NCBI GenBank assembly: GCA_938084055.1 | Contig: CALKDK010000030.1 | Span: 1 to 64,000, forward strand | Length of the DNA stretch: 64,000 nucleotides | Reading direction: 5' to 3' | DNA from: an uncultured Luminiphilus sp. | GTDB taxonomy: Bacteria; Pseudomonadota; Gammaproteobacteria; Pseudomonadales; Halieaceae | Shown here: piece after piece, positions 53,658 to 62,435 of the stretch | How the letters are laid out: each line of letters opens with the position of its first letter | Position numbering within the stretch: the stretch's first letter is position 1 | Notes under the pieces: model-generated | Told to the model about the DNA's origin: nothing | Database searches by the model: none | The model's input: only the letters and a program-made list of their open reading frames with translations | Position numbers and translations under genes: made by a program

Positions 53658-55451
53658 ATGATTCGCATTGGTGGTGCAACGGGCTACTGGGGAGAGACCG
53701 ACCTGGCGCTTCCCCAGTTTCTGGCCGAAGGAAATCTCGATTTTATCGTGTTCGATTACCTTGCCGAGATCACGATGTCGATCATGGCACGGGCCAAAGC
53801 CACAGATCCTGAAAAGGGCTATGCCACCGACTTTGTGACCAACGTTGTGGCACCCCATCTTGAAGCCATTGCCGAGTCAGGCGTCAAACTGATCAGTAAT
53901 GCGGGCGGGGTGAACCCCGAGGCCTGTGGTAACGCCCTGCGGCAATTGGTGGAAGATGCGGGTCTGTCGCTGAGTGTAGCGGTGGTTACCGGTGACGACC
54001 TGATGCCAAAGCTCGATACCTTTCTCAAGGGGCAAACCCGTGAGATGTTCACCGGCGAGGATCCGCCGCCCCGGGACGCCATTGCCAGTGCCAACGCCTA
54101 CCTCGGAGCTTTTCCCATAGCTGAAGCCCTGAATCAAGGCGCCGACATTGTGGTCACGGGGCGCTGTGTCGACAGCGCCGTAACCCTGGGCGCCTGTATC
54201 CATCGCTTTGGTTGGCAGCAGGACGATTTGGACCTTTTGGCAGCGGGCTCTCTCGCCGGCCATCTGATCGAGTGCGGGCCCCAGGTCACGGGCGGCAATT
54301 TCACCGACTGGCATGAGGTCGCCGACACGCTTCATGAGGTGGGCTACCCGATAGCGGAGATCCAAGCGGACGGTGCGGTTGTCATTACCAAGCCCGAGGG
54401 GACTGGGGGCTGCGTGAACAGGGGGTCGGTGGGCGAGCAGCTTCTCTATGAAATCGGTGACCCCGCGAACTACCCGCTACCCGATGTCATCTGCGATTTC
54501 ACCCAGGTCACCCTGGAGCAGGCCGATGTTGATCGTGTTCGGGTTGTGGGCGCCAAAGGTCGGGGCGTGCCCGCACAGTACAAGACCTCCATCACCTGGG
54601 CAGATGGCTGGCGAGCCGGCATGATCGGTTTCTATGTGGGCGCCCGGGCCGCGGAGAAGGCAAGGATATTTGCCGACGAGGCGATTCAGCGCGCTCGGCG
54701 TAAGCTTACGAAAATGGGTGCCACGGACTATGTCGATGTCTGTGTGGAAGTCGTGGGCGATGAGAGTCACTGGGGTGATTCGGCGCGCTATGTCAGAAGT
54801 CGTGAGGTCGCGGTCAAGATAGCCTGTCGCCACGCTGATCGCCGTGCTACCGATTTGTTGATGAGGGAGTTGGCTGGGGTTGGGCTGGGCGCGCCCGCCG
54901 GCTTTTGTGCCTTTGCGGGTACCCGACCAAAATCCTCTCCGGTCATCCGGCTGTTCTCGGTACTGGTCGACCGTACACTGACAGATATAAAGATTCACAC
55001 TGCAAACGGATCGATAGCTTTTAATGAGGCTGCCCGTGGATCGGATGCGCCCGCTGAACGACCGACGCAAGTGAGTGATCCTTCCCTGCCACACGGCGCT
55101 GAAGATGAAGAGCGCGTTGAAGTTCCCCTTGAGCGCCTGGCCTGGGGACGTTCGGGAGATAAAGGTGACAAAGCCAATATCGGTATCATGGCGCGTAAAC
55201 CCGAGTACTTGCCCTGGATAGCAGCGGCGGTGACCGCACCTTATGTTGCCAGTCGTTTTCAGCACTTTATGGCCAGCCCCGAGATAGACCGGTTCCTGTT
55301 GCCCGGGCTGCCGGCGCTCAATTTTGTTCTGCACCACGTGCTGGGTGGCGGTGGGGTGGCAAGTCTGCGCAATGACCCCCAGGCCAAGGGTTATGCCCAG
55401 ATTTTATTGGATACGCCGGTAGCTATACCGGCATCACTATTGGAGGACTGA
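53658..55451 (+). CDS. atuA: AtuA-like acyclic terpene utilisation protein (DUF1446)
   Basis: Member of the AtuA family, required for growth on citronellol/geraniol in Pseudomonas but of uncertain biochemistry. The start IRIGGATGYWGETDLALP is the family N-terminus. The DUF1446 core includes KLISNAGGVNPEACGNALRQ and GRCVDSAVTLGACIHRFGW. The C-terminal AtuA-like ferredoxin-fold part contains LAWGRSGDKGDKANIGIMAR. ATG at 53658 was preferred to a TTG at 53604 that would add 18 unconserved residues and begin inside the operator. It heads the operon. Confidence 0.88.
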   Translation: MIRIGGATGYWGETDLALPQFLAEGNLDFIVFDYLAEITMSIMARAKATDPEKGYATDFVTNVVAPHLEAIAESGVKLISNAGGVNPEACGNALRQLVEDAGLSLSVAVVTGDDLMPKLDTFLKGQTREMFTGEDPPPRDAIASANAYLGAFPIAEALNQGADIVVTGRCVDSAVTLGACIHRFGWQQDDLDLLAAGSLAGHLIECGPQVTGGNFTDWHEVADTLHEVGYPIAEIQADGAVVITKPEGTGGCVNRGSVGEQLLYEIGDPANYPLPDVICDFTQVTLEQADVDRVRVVGAKGRGVPAQYKTSITWADGWRAGMIGFYVGARAAEKARIFADEAIQRARRKLTKMGATDYVDVCVEVVGDESHWGDSARYVRSREVAVKIACRHADRRATDLLMRELAGVGLGAPAGFCAFAGTRPKSSPVIRLFSVLVDRTLTDIKIHTANGSIAFNEAARGSDAPAERPTQVSDPSLPHGAEDEERVEVPLERLAWGRSGDKGDKANIGIMARKPEYLPWIAAAVTAPYVASRFQHFMASPEIDRFLLPGLPALNFVLHHVLGGGGVASLRNDPQAKGYAQILLDTPVAIPASLLED

Positions 55452-55452
55452 G

Positions 55453-57075
55453 ATGGCGGCAGTGACATCCCAGATCGATGCACATTCGGAGGCCTTCGCG
55501 GCCAATCGATCGAGCATGCTGAAATTCGTGGAACGGTTAAGGTCCCTGGAGGCCCGCACCCAGGCCGCCTCTGACAAACGCCGCGCCACCTTTGAAAAAC
55601 GCGGCCAGTTGTTACCCTCAGATCGCCTGCACCGGCTTCTTGATCCCGGCATGCCCTTTCTGCGCTTGCACACGCTGGCCAACTTTGCGGTGGATAATCC
55701 GGATCAGGAAACCAGCATCCCGGGAGCCTCGGCCATGGTGGGTATCGGCTTTGTCGGGGGTGTGCGTTGCATGGTATGGGTCGACGACTCGGGAATCTCG
55801 GCGGGGGCGATGACCACAAAAACTGGCGAGGTTGCACTGTCACTGCAGGAGATCTGCAAGCGTCAAAAGCTACCCCTGATTCATCTTGTTGAGAGCGCGG
55901 GCGCCAACCTACTGCAATACAAAACAGAACTGTGGTCGGTTTTTGGTGGGATCTTCAGGAATCTCGCGCAAATGTCGGCAATGGGCTTGCCCACCCTGGT
56001 TGTTCTCCATGGCGGGTCCACGGCGGGCGGCGCCTATATGCCCGGCATGTCTGATTACGTGATTGGTGTAAAAGAGAACGGCATGGCCGCTCTGGGTGGC
56101 GCGGCCCTGGTGCGTGCTGCTACCGGTGAAATTGCCAACGACCGGGAGCTGGGGGGCACCGAGATGCACGCCAGTGTTTCGGGTGTGGTGGAATATCTGG
56201 TGGAGGATGACGCCCACGGCCTGCTCAAGGCGCGCGAGGTTTTCGAGCGGCTGGACTGGAACCGGCGAACGCAACCGTTACCACGTCGCGCCTATCAACC
56301 GCCTCGCTATGGCGCGGAGGAACTCGCCGGTGCCGTTCCCACAGACCCCAAGATTCCTTACGACTGCCGCGAGGTGCTGGCGCGGGTGGTGGATGGCTCT
56401 GAGATCGAGGAATTCAAGCCCCGCTATGGCGTTTCGACGCTGTGTGCGCACGCCAGTATCACTGGTATAGCCTGCGCTGTGATTGGTAACAACGGGCCCA
56501 TAGACCCTAACGGTGCCACCAAGGTGGCACAATTTATCCAGCTTTGTGACCAGGCTGACCTGCCCATTATTTTTTTCCAGAATACGACCGGCTACATGGT
56601 GGGTACGGAATACGAACAGGCGGGGATGATCAAACATGGATCAAAAATGATTCAGGCGGTTAGCACCACGCGTGTGCCAAAAATCAGCCTGTATATCGGC
56701 GCGAGTTTCGGTGCAGGTAATTATGGAATGTGCGGTTGGTCCTATGAGCCTGACTTCCTGTTTGCCTGGCCCAGTGCGCGTACCGGAGTGATGGCGGGAC
56801 AGAGTGCCGCCAAAACCATGAGTGAAGTAGCCAGGGCAGGTGCAGCGCGCAAAGGTATTGAAATCCCGGAGGAGCAGCTCGCCCAGCAGGAGGCTGCCAT
56901 ACAGGCGCACTTTGATGCCCAGGAAGATGCCTTCTACACCTCGGGGCGGGTGCTGGATCACGGCGTTATCGATCCCCGGGATACCCGCAAAGTATTGGCG
57001 TTTTGCCTTGAGACTGTTTTGGAGGGGCGTCAGCGTATTGTCACCCCCAACAGTTTCGGCGTGGCGAGGATGTGA
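55453..57075 (+). CDS. atuC: Acyl-CoA carboxylase beta subunit (geranyl-/methylcrotonyl-CoA type)
   Basis: Carboxyltransferase subunit of 540 residues. It has the MCC/GCC-type segments LVESAGANL, LHGGSTAGGAYMPGMSDYVI and FFQNTTGYMVGTEYEQAGMI, with GASFGAGNYGMCGWSYEPDF near the C-terminus. It begins one nucleotide after the atuA stop codon. With the alpha subunit at 57885 it would carboxylate a branched 2-enoyl-CoA. AtuA linkage favours geranyl-CoA, while 3-methylcrotonyl-CoA (leucine route) is the main alternative. Confidence 0.85.
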   Translation: MAAVTSQIDAHSEAFAANRSSMLKFVERLRSLEARTQAASDKRRATFEKRGQLLPSDRLHRLLDPGMPFLRLHTLANFAVDNPDQETSIPGASAMVGIGFVGGVRCMVWVDDSGISAGAMTTKTGEVALSLQEICKRQKLPLIHLVESAGANLLQYKTELWSVFGGIFRNLAQMSAMGLPTLVVLHGGSTAGGAYMPGMSDYVIGVKENGMAALGGAALVRAATGEIANDRELGGTEMHASVSGVVEYLVEDDAHGLLKAREVFERLDWNRRTQPLPRRAYQPPRYGAEELAGAVPTDPKIPYDCREVLARVVDGSEIEEFKPRYGVSTLCAHASITGIACAVIGNNGPIDPNGATKVAQFIQLCDQADLPIIFFQNTTGYMVGTEYEQAGMIKHGSKMIQAVSTTRVPKISLYIGASFGAGNYGMCGWSYEPDFLFAWPSARTGVMAGQSAAKTMSEVARAGAARKGIEIPEEQLAQQEAAIQAHFDAQEDAFYTSGRVLDHGVIDPRDTRKVLAFCLETVLEGRQRIVTPNSFGVARM

Positions 57076-57077
57076 AC

Positions 57078-57881
57078 ATGACAACACTACCGGCGACAGA
57101 TTCAGTTGAATGTGAGATGGACAACGGGTGGCTCACGGTGTGGTTCAACCAGCCCGAACGCCGCAACCCACTGAGCGATGAGATGGTTGCTGACCTCCAG
57201 CGTATCTGTGATGCCCTGCAGGATGATCGATCCGTGCGGGGTCTCACCCTTCGTGGTAGAGGTGGCTTTTTCTGCGCCGGCGGCGACCTGAAAGGATTCA
57301 AGGCTTTGGCGACGGCTCCGAATGAGGACGTGATCGCCATGAGCGAAACCGTCGGTCGTCTGCTTTATTCGCTCGACCGCCTACCGATGGTGACCGTTGC
57401 GGTGATTGAGGGTGCGGCGATGGCGGGCGGCCTGGGTGTGGCCTGCTGCTGCGATGTCACAATAGGTACCGCCGATGCGCGGTTTGCATTTTCCGAGACT
57501 CGGATCGGTATTTCCCCGGCCCAGATAGCGCGCTATGTGATGCAGAAGTGCGGTTACGCTACGGGCCGGCGGCTGATGCTGAGCGCAGCACGCTTCAAAG
57601 GGGAGGAGGCCGCTGATCTGGGTATTCTCAATATTGTTGTACCCGACACCGAGGGTCTGGCGACAGCCGAGGCACGGATTCGTTCCGATGTCCTTGCCTG
57701 CGCACCCGGTGCCGTGGCAGCCACAAAAACGCTGATCAGAACGCTCCCGACCCTGCCCGAGGAACAAAAAATGAGGTTCGCTGCGGATAACTTTACGGCT
57801 TGCCTCAGGAGTGAGGAGGGTGTCGAGGGCGTCGCGTCATTTCTCGAGAAGCGTAAACCCAATTGGCATCAGGAGGTCTAG
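57078..57881 (+). CDS. atuE: Enoyl-CoA hydratase, isohexenylglutaconyl-CoA hydratase-like
   Basis: Crotonase-fold hydratase of 267 residues, expected to add water to the carboxylated enoyl-CoA made by the two carboxylase subunits. The oxyanion motifs are GGFFCAGGDLKGF and EGAAMAGGLGVACCCDVTIG, with FSETRIGISPAQIARYV in the catalytic region. ATG at 57078 follows GAGG at good spacing, just past the carboxyltransferase stop. Methylglutaconyl-CoA hydratase is the alternative name if the operon serves leucine. Confidence 0.85.
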   Translation: MTTLPATDSVECEMDNGWLTVWFNQPERRNPLSDEMVADLQRICDALQDDRSVRGLTLRGRGGFFCAGGDLKGFKALATAPNEDVIAMSETVGRLLYSLDRLPMVTVAVIEGAAMAGGLGVACCCDVTIGTADARFAFSETRIGISPAQIARYVMQKCGYATGRRLMLSAARFKGEEAADLGILNIVVPDTEGLATAEARIRSDVLACAPGAVAATKTLIRTLPTLPEEQKMRFAADNFTACLRSEEGVEGVASFLEKRKPNWHQEV

Positions 57882-57884
57882 GCG

Positions 57885-59879
57885 ATGAAGTCCATTGAGA
57901 CGGTACTGGTGGCCAATCGCGGTGAGATCGCCGTCCGTGTAATGCGCACCGCCAAGGCCATGGGGCTGAAAACGGTAGCCGTGTATTCCGATGCCGATGC
58001 GCAGGCATTACACGTGCGGGTCGCCGATGTGGCGGTACCTTTGGGTGGCAACACTGCCACGGAGTCATACCTCGCAAGCGATGCGATTTTGATGGCAGCT
58101 CGTGATACGGGGGCCGATGCCATTCACCCTGGGTATGGTTTTCTCTCCGAAAACACGGCTTTCGCGGCGGCCTGTGCCGAAGCCGGTGTTGTCTTTATTG
58201 GTCCACCCGCGGGCGCGGTTGAAATCATGGGCGACAAGGCGCTTGCCAAGCGGGCAATGCTCGAAGCCGGGGTGCCCTGTATCCCCGGTTATCAGGATGA
58301 TGATCAGTCTGATGAGACCCTGTGTCGCGAGGCCAATGCCATGGGCATGCCGGTCATGATCAAGGCTGCCGCCGGTGGCGGTGGCCGGGGCATGCGCCGC
58401 GTGGCTGACCCGGATCAGTTACTGCAGTCGATTGCCCTGGCCCGCGCCGAGGCGCAGGGTGCCTTTGGAAATGGGGACCTGATTCTTGAGCGACTGGTTG
58501 AAGGAGCTCGCCATGTGGAGGTGCAGGTCTTCGCCGACACACAGGGCAACGTCATACATCTTGGCGAGCGGGACTGCTCGCTGCAGCGGCGCCACCAAAA
58601 GGTCGTTGAGGAATCACCCTGCCCAATCATGACGCCGGAGCTGCGCCATGCCATGGGGACTGCGGCCGTGGAAGCTGCCCGGGCTGTGAGCTATGTCGGT
58701 GCTGGAACGGTCGAATTTCTCCTTGATCCCAGCGGCGAATTTTATTTCCTGGAAATGAACACCCGGTTGCAGGTTGAGCATCCGGTCACTGAATGTGTCA
58801 CGGGATTTGACCTGGTGCAGTGGCAGATCCGGATCGCCCAGGGTGAGCCCCTGCCCGTCCGGCAGGAGGACGTGAATCTGGTCGGTCATGCCATCGAGGT
58901 ACGTCTCTGCGCCGAAGACCCCGCTGCCGCATTCCTGCCCAGCGCCGGCCCGGTAACGTGGTTTACCGTGCCGGCAAATGAAGGCCTGCGGATCGATTCG
59001 GGTATTGAGACAGGCGATGCCATATCGCCTTTTTACGACTCCATGGTAGCCAAGGTCATAGCCTGGGGTGAAACTCGTGAAACGGCCAGATTACGACTGC
59101 GCTCAGCACTTCGTAACACGACCTTGACGGGGGTGACCCACAACAGGGCCTTCTTGCTCGAGCTTCTGGATACCGAGGCATTCATCGGTGGCGAGGCGAC
59201 TACAGATTTTGTGGACCAAAAGTATCCGGAGGGCTTTACCCCCGAGGTTGGCGTCAGCACCACGCTGGCCGCCGCTATTGCGCTACAGCAGGAACTTGCA
59301 GCCCAACACTATTTTGCTTCTGCCCTCTCGGTAAACGACGAGCTACGTGGGTGGGTGTCTACGGGCAGGGTGACGCGCCATCACCGCTATAACGTGGGGG
59401 AGGACGCGTTCAACGCCAGCATCGCTTCAGAGTCGGCGGGGCACTACCAGGTGGAGCTGCTTGAGGCCAGTCACACAGTCGTGCTGCAGGGGCTTGAACA
59501 GGGCAGGGCGACCCTGCTGGTTGATGGGCAGCGGGAAGTGCTGGGCTTCCATTCAGCAAACGAGTCTGCGCTGGATATCGCCAGCCATCGGTTCGAATTT
59601 ACTCTGGTGAACAGCGATCTTGTCCCGCCGGAGGCCCAGGAGGATGTCCAGGGTGGCAGAGTCGTGGCGCCCATGCACGGGCAGTTGGTCGCCCTGCTGG
59701 TGGAGTCCAATCAATCGGTGGACAAGGACCAGCGGCTTGCTGTGTTTGAGGCGATGAAGATGCAACATGAAATCCTGGCTCCGGTGGGTGGTGTGATCAC
59801 TGATCTCAAGGGGCAGGTCGGCCAGCAGATGGCGGCGGGGGATGTCATGATGGTGATTGAGGAATCCGGCGAGGCCTGA
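57885..59879 (+). CDS. atuF: Acyl-CoA carboxylase alpha subunit (biotin carboxylase plus carrier)
   Basis: ATP-dependent biotin carboxylase with its own carrier domain, 664 residues. ATP-grasp features are KAAAGGGGRGMR and the catalytic FLEMNTRLQVEHPVTE; the N-terminus is VLVANRGEIAVRVMRTA. The biotin lysine is K625 in FEAMKMQHE. AGGAGG lies 8 nt before the ATG. It pairs with the beta subunit two genes upstream. It could also supply a biotin carboxylase for the orphan carboxyltransferase at 4010, though its carrier is attached and the regulation is separate. Confidence 0.9.
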   Translation: MKSIETVLVANRGEIAVRVMRTAKAMGLKTVAVYSDADAQALHVRVADVAVPLGGNTATESYLASDAILMAARDTGADAIHPGYGFLSENTAFAAACAEAGVVFIGPPAGAVEIMGDKALAKRAMLEAGVPCIPGYQDDDQSDETLCREANAMGMPVMIKAAAGGGGRGMRRVADPDQLLQSIALARAEAQGAFGNGDLILERLVEGARHVEVQVFADTQGNVIHLGERDCSLQRRHQKVVEESPCPIMTPELRHAMGTAAVEAARAVSYVGAGTVEFLLDPSGEFYFLEMNTRLQVEHPVTECVTGFDLVQWQIRIAQGEPLPVRQEDVNLVGHAIEVRLCAEDPAAAFLPSAGPVTWFTVPANEGLRIDSGIETGDAISPFYDSMVAKVIAWGETRETARLRLRSALRNTTLTGVTHNRAFLLELLDTEAFIGGEATTDFVDQKYPEGFTPEVGVSTTLAAAIALQQELAAQHYFASALSVNDELRGWVSTGRVTRHHRYNVGEDAFNASIASESAGHYQVELLEASHTVVLQGLEQGRATLLVDGQREVLGFHSANESALDIASHRFEFTLVNSDLVPPEAQEDVQGGRVVAPMHGQLVALLVESNQSVDKDQRLAVFEAMKMQHEILAPVGGVITDLKGQVGQQMAAGDVMMVIEESGEA

Positions 59880-59932
59880 ATTGGCGCGCTGGCTGGATTT
59901 GTTCACCGTATGGGTTGATAACAGGAGAGTAC

Positions 59933-60733
59933 ATGCAACAGGCAAGCGATTTTCTTGCAGAGTCCGAGGCGCTGGAGCGACTGGTCGCACCCCTCGGCGA
60001 GGCTGACTTCAGCAGGTCGACTGGTTTCAAGTCATGGACGTTTGAGACCATTCTCAGGCACCTGCATTTCTGGAATCACATGGCGCACCTCTCCCTGACC
60101 GCTCCCGAGGATTTCCAGGTAGCCTTCAAGCCGGTGATGGAGGCGATGCTGTCAGGTAAGGCCCTGCCTGAGATCGAAATGGCCCGATTCCCGGCGACGG
60201 GCTTGACCTTGCTTGCCCGTTGGCAGACTGGCTTTCGACAGGTGTTTGATGCCTTCAGTCACGCCGATCCGTCGGCACGCGTGGCCTGGGCGGGTCCCAG
60301 CATGAGTGCACGCTCCTCCGTGACAGCACGGCAGATGGAGACCTGGGCCCACGGCCAGGCCATTGCCGATGAGTTGGGCGTAGAGCGCAAAGAGGACGAT
60401 CGCATTCGCAATATAGTGGTCCTGGGGGTCAACACCTTTGGCTGGACGTTCAAGGTACGGGGACTGCCGGTGCCCGAGGAACAGCCATTTCTTGCACTGA
60501 CCTCCCCTTCCGGGGAGAGTTGGGCGTTCGGTTCCCCCGACGGTGCCCAGCGGATTGTGGGCGACGCCCACGAGTTTGCCCAGGTGGTAACCCAGACCCG
60601 CAACATTGCCGACACCCAACTGGTTTGCGAAGGGGAGGTGGCCAAACTGTGGATGCGCAATGCCCAGTGTTTCGCTGGCGGTCCCGCCGAACCGCCGCCA
60701 CCGGGAGAGCGACGTATCAGGCGCCAGTCATAG
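59933..60733 (+). CDS. TIGR03084-like metal-binding protein (DinB/MDMPI fold)
   Basis: About 266 residues with the four-helix DinB/mycothiol-dependent maleylpyruvate isomerase N-terminal architecture. It shows FETILRHLHFWNHMAH and MSARSSVTARQMETWAHGQAIADELG, whose histidines and glutamate are the expected metal ligands. The function is unknown. It is the last gene of the Atu-like operon, 53 nt downstream of atuF, with its own AGGAG site; a TTG at 59915 would precede that site and was rejected. Confidence 0.8.
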   Translation: MQQASDFLAESEALERLVAPLGEADFSRSTGFKSWTFETILRHLHFWNHMAHLSLTAPEDFQVAFKPVMEAMLSGKALPEIEMARFPATGLTLLARWQTGFRQVFDAFSHADPSARVAWAGPSMSARSSVTARQMETWAHGQAIADELGVERKEDDRIRNIVVLGVNTFGWTFKVRGLPVPEEQPFLALTSPSGESWAFGSPDGAQRIVGDAHEFAQVVTQTRNIADTQLVCEGEVAKLWMRNAQCFAGGPAEPPPPGERRIRRQS

Positions 60734-60987
60734 ACCGGTAGGCCCTTGAGTCGTTTTCGGAGGCTGGTTACCTTGTGTAACGGAGCCGGGTTACGCTGTC
60801 ACAGGTGACGAAAGCTTGAGGCAGCCTGCAATCATCTCTTGTATTCTCGCGGGAGCCTGATGAGCCAACCAGTGATCCACCCCAGAGGGGGTTGCTCATG
60901 GGGCGTAGTGAGTCGGACCTCTAAACTCGCGCGGGGTGGGCCGACGGCTTAAATGACAAGTCCGGAAAAAACTGGGAGGTAAGCACC

Positions 60988-62244
60988 ATGTGGCCGTTGT
61001 CTGGAGTGATGTGCGTCAGTTTGATTTTTCACGTGGGCTCGGTGTTCGCCTCCGACTTACAGGTCGATCAGGGCTATTCTGATCCGACGGCCGTGGTCGA
61101 AAATGCCGTTGGGGACGGTAAACTGGCCTTTGTGGTCGCGGCCGTTGGCAATGCGACGGGTGAGCTGTGGTCCCATGCGGCAGGGACCCGGGATGCACGC
61201 CGGAGCCTGGCGGCAAGCCCAGATAACATCATCCAGATAGCCTCCATGACCAAGCTGATTACCACCATCGCTGCCCTGCAACTGGTCGAGGCGGGGTTGC
61301 TGGAGCTTGATACACCCATTGATGCCTACGTGCCTGAGCTCGCTGAACTACAGGTACTCACCGGTTTTGACAGCAGCGACGTACCCCAGTTTGAGAAGGC
61401 GTTACGCGCGCCTACCATCCGGGAATTGATGACCCATTCCGCGGGCTATGTCTACGAGATCTGGAATGCCGACGCCCAGAAAGCCGTTAACCTGGGGGTC
61501 ACCGAAAGCGCCTTCGCGGGTGGCAATTTTCTGGCCAGCCCGCTGGCTTTCCAGCCTGGCACGGCGTGGGAGTATGGTATCAACACCGACTGGCTCGGGG
61601 TTCTGGTGGAGAAGCGTTCAGGAATCCGCCTCGCGACCTATTTCGAAAATAATATTTTTAAACCCCTGGGCATGGAGGACTCCGGCTACGAGTTGCCCGA
61701 GGCCAAACTGGATCGAACCGTCACCGTGATGGCGCGAGTGGATGGCTCCCTGTCCCCTGCGCCAGTGCTCCAGCCCCAGCCCATGACCAAGGGCAGCATG
61801 GCCTTCTATTCCGGAGGGGGCGGCCTCTACTCTACCGTGTCCGATTACGGGCGCATTCTGCAGATGTTACTCAACGGTGGCTCTATGAGCGGCGCGACGC
61901 TGCTCAAGCCCGAAACGGTTGATGTTATGTTCGGGAACAATATCGGCGAGATTCAGCCCGGCGCGCTCACGACGCGGATGCCCACCCTCAGCAATACCGC
62001 GGACATGAGCTTTGGTGTGCCAGCGACCTTTGGCCTGGGACTTTTGATTCACCCCTCCGGGATTGCCGGGGGTCGGCGGGCGGATACCGGATCCTGGGCC
62101 GGACTGTTCAATTCCTATTACTGGGTGGATAGGGTATCCGGTCTGTATGGCATTTTTGGCACGCAGATCCTGCCTTTTTATGATGCTGATGCCATAGAGA
62201 CATTGTTGGACTTTGAACAGGCGGTGTATGCAAAAAGCCCCTGA
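60988..62244 (+). CDS. Secreted serine hydrolase (beta-lactamase/class C family)
   Basis: Penicillin-binding-protein-fold hydrolase of 418 residues with a signal peptide (ending near VFASDL). The nucleophile motif SMTK (S in IQIASMTKLITT) and YGIN (the YxN motif) are present, and HPSG near the C-terminus is a possible third box. Such proteins are esterases, peptidases or EstB-like enzymes rather than true beta-lactamases. GGGAGG lies 8 nt before the ATG. It has no partner in its immediate operon. The substrate is unknown. Confidence 0.9.
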   Translation: MWPLSGVMCVSLIFHVGSVFASDLQVDQGYSDPTAVVENAVGDGKLAFVVAAVGNATGELWSHAAGTRDARRSLAASPDNIIQIASMTKLITTIAALQLVEAGLLELDTPIDAYVPELAELQVLTGFDSSDVPQFEKALRAPTIRELMTHSAGYVYEIWNADAQKAVNLGVTESAFAGGNFLASPLAFQPGTAWEYGINTDWLGVLVEKRSGIRLATYFENNIFKPLGMEDSGYELPEAKLDRTVTVMARVDGSLSPAPVLQPQPMTKGSMAFYSGGGGLYSTVSDYGRILQMLLNGGSMSGATLLKPETVDVMFGNNIGEIQPGALTTRMPTLSNTADMSFGVPATFGLGLLIHPSGIAGGRRADTGSWAGLFNSYYWVDRVSGLYGIFGTQILPFYDADAIETLLDFEQAVYAKSP

Positions 62245-62400
62245 GTGCATTGCATCCAGGTTTGGCCGCCGCGACCTGCGTATCGGTAATGACCCCCCTG
62301 CGGGTTGCACCATGACGTACCCCCGTCGGGCACCCGCGCACCCGGGCCCCAAGGCGCCCCCTGTTCCCGCCCGCCAGCACAATTACATTGTGGTGTGGTC

Positions 62401-62412
62401 TGGTTTAAACCA
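62401..62412. repeat. Perfect 12-bp palindrome upstream of ceramidase
   Basis: TGGTTTAAACCA is a perfect palindrome 24 nt before the ceramidase ATG. It could be a small operator, but no regulator is nearby and such a short site can arise by chance. Confidence 0.3.
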
Positions 62413-62435
62413 CGGTAGGTGAGGGCATTTGCTGG

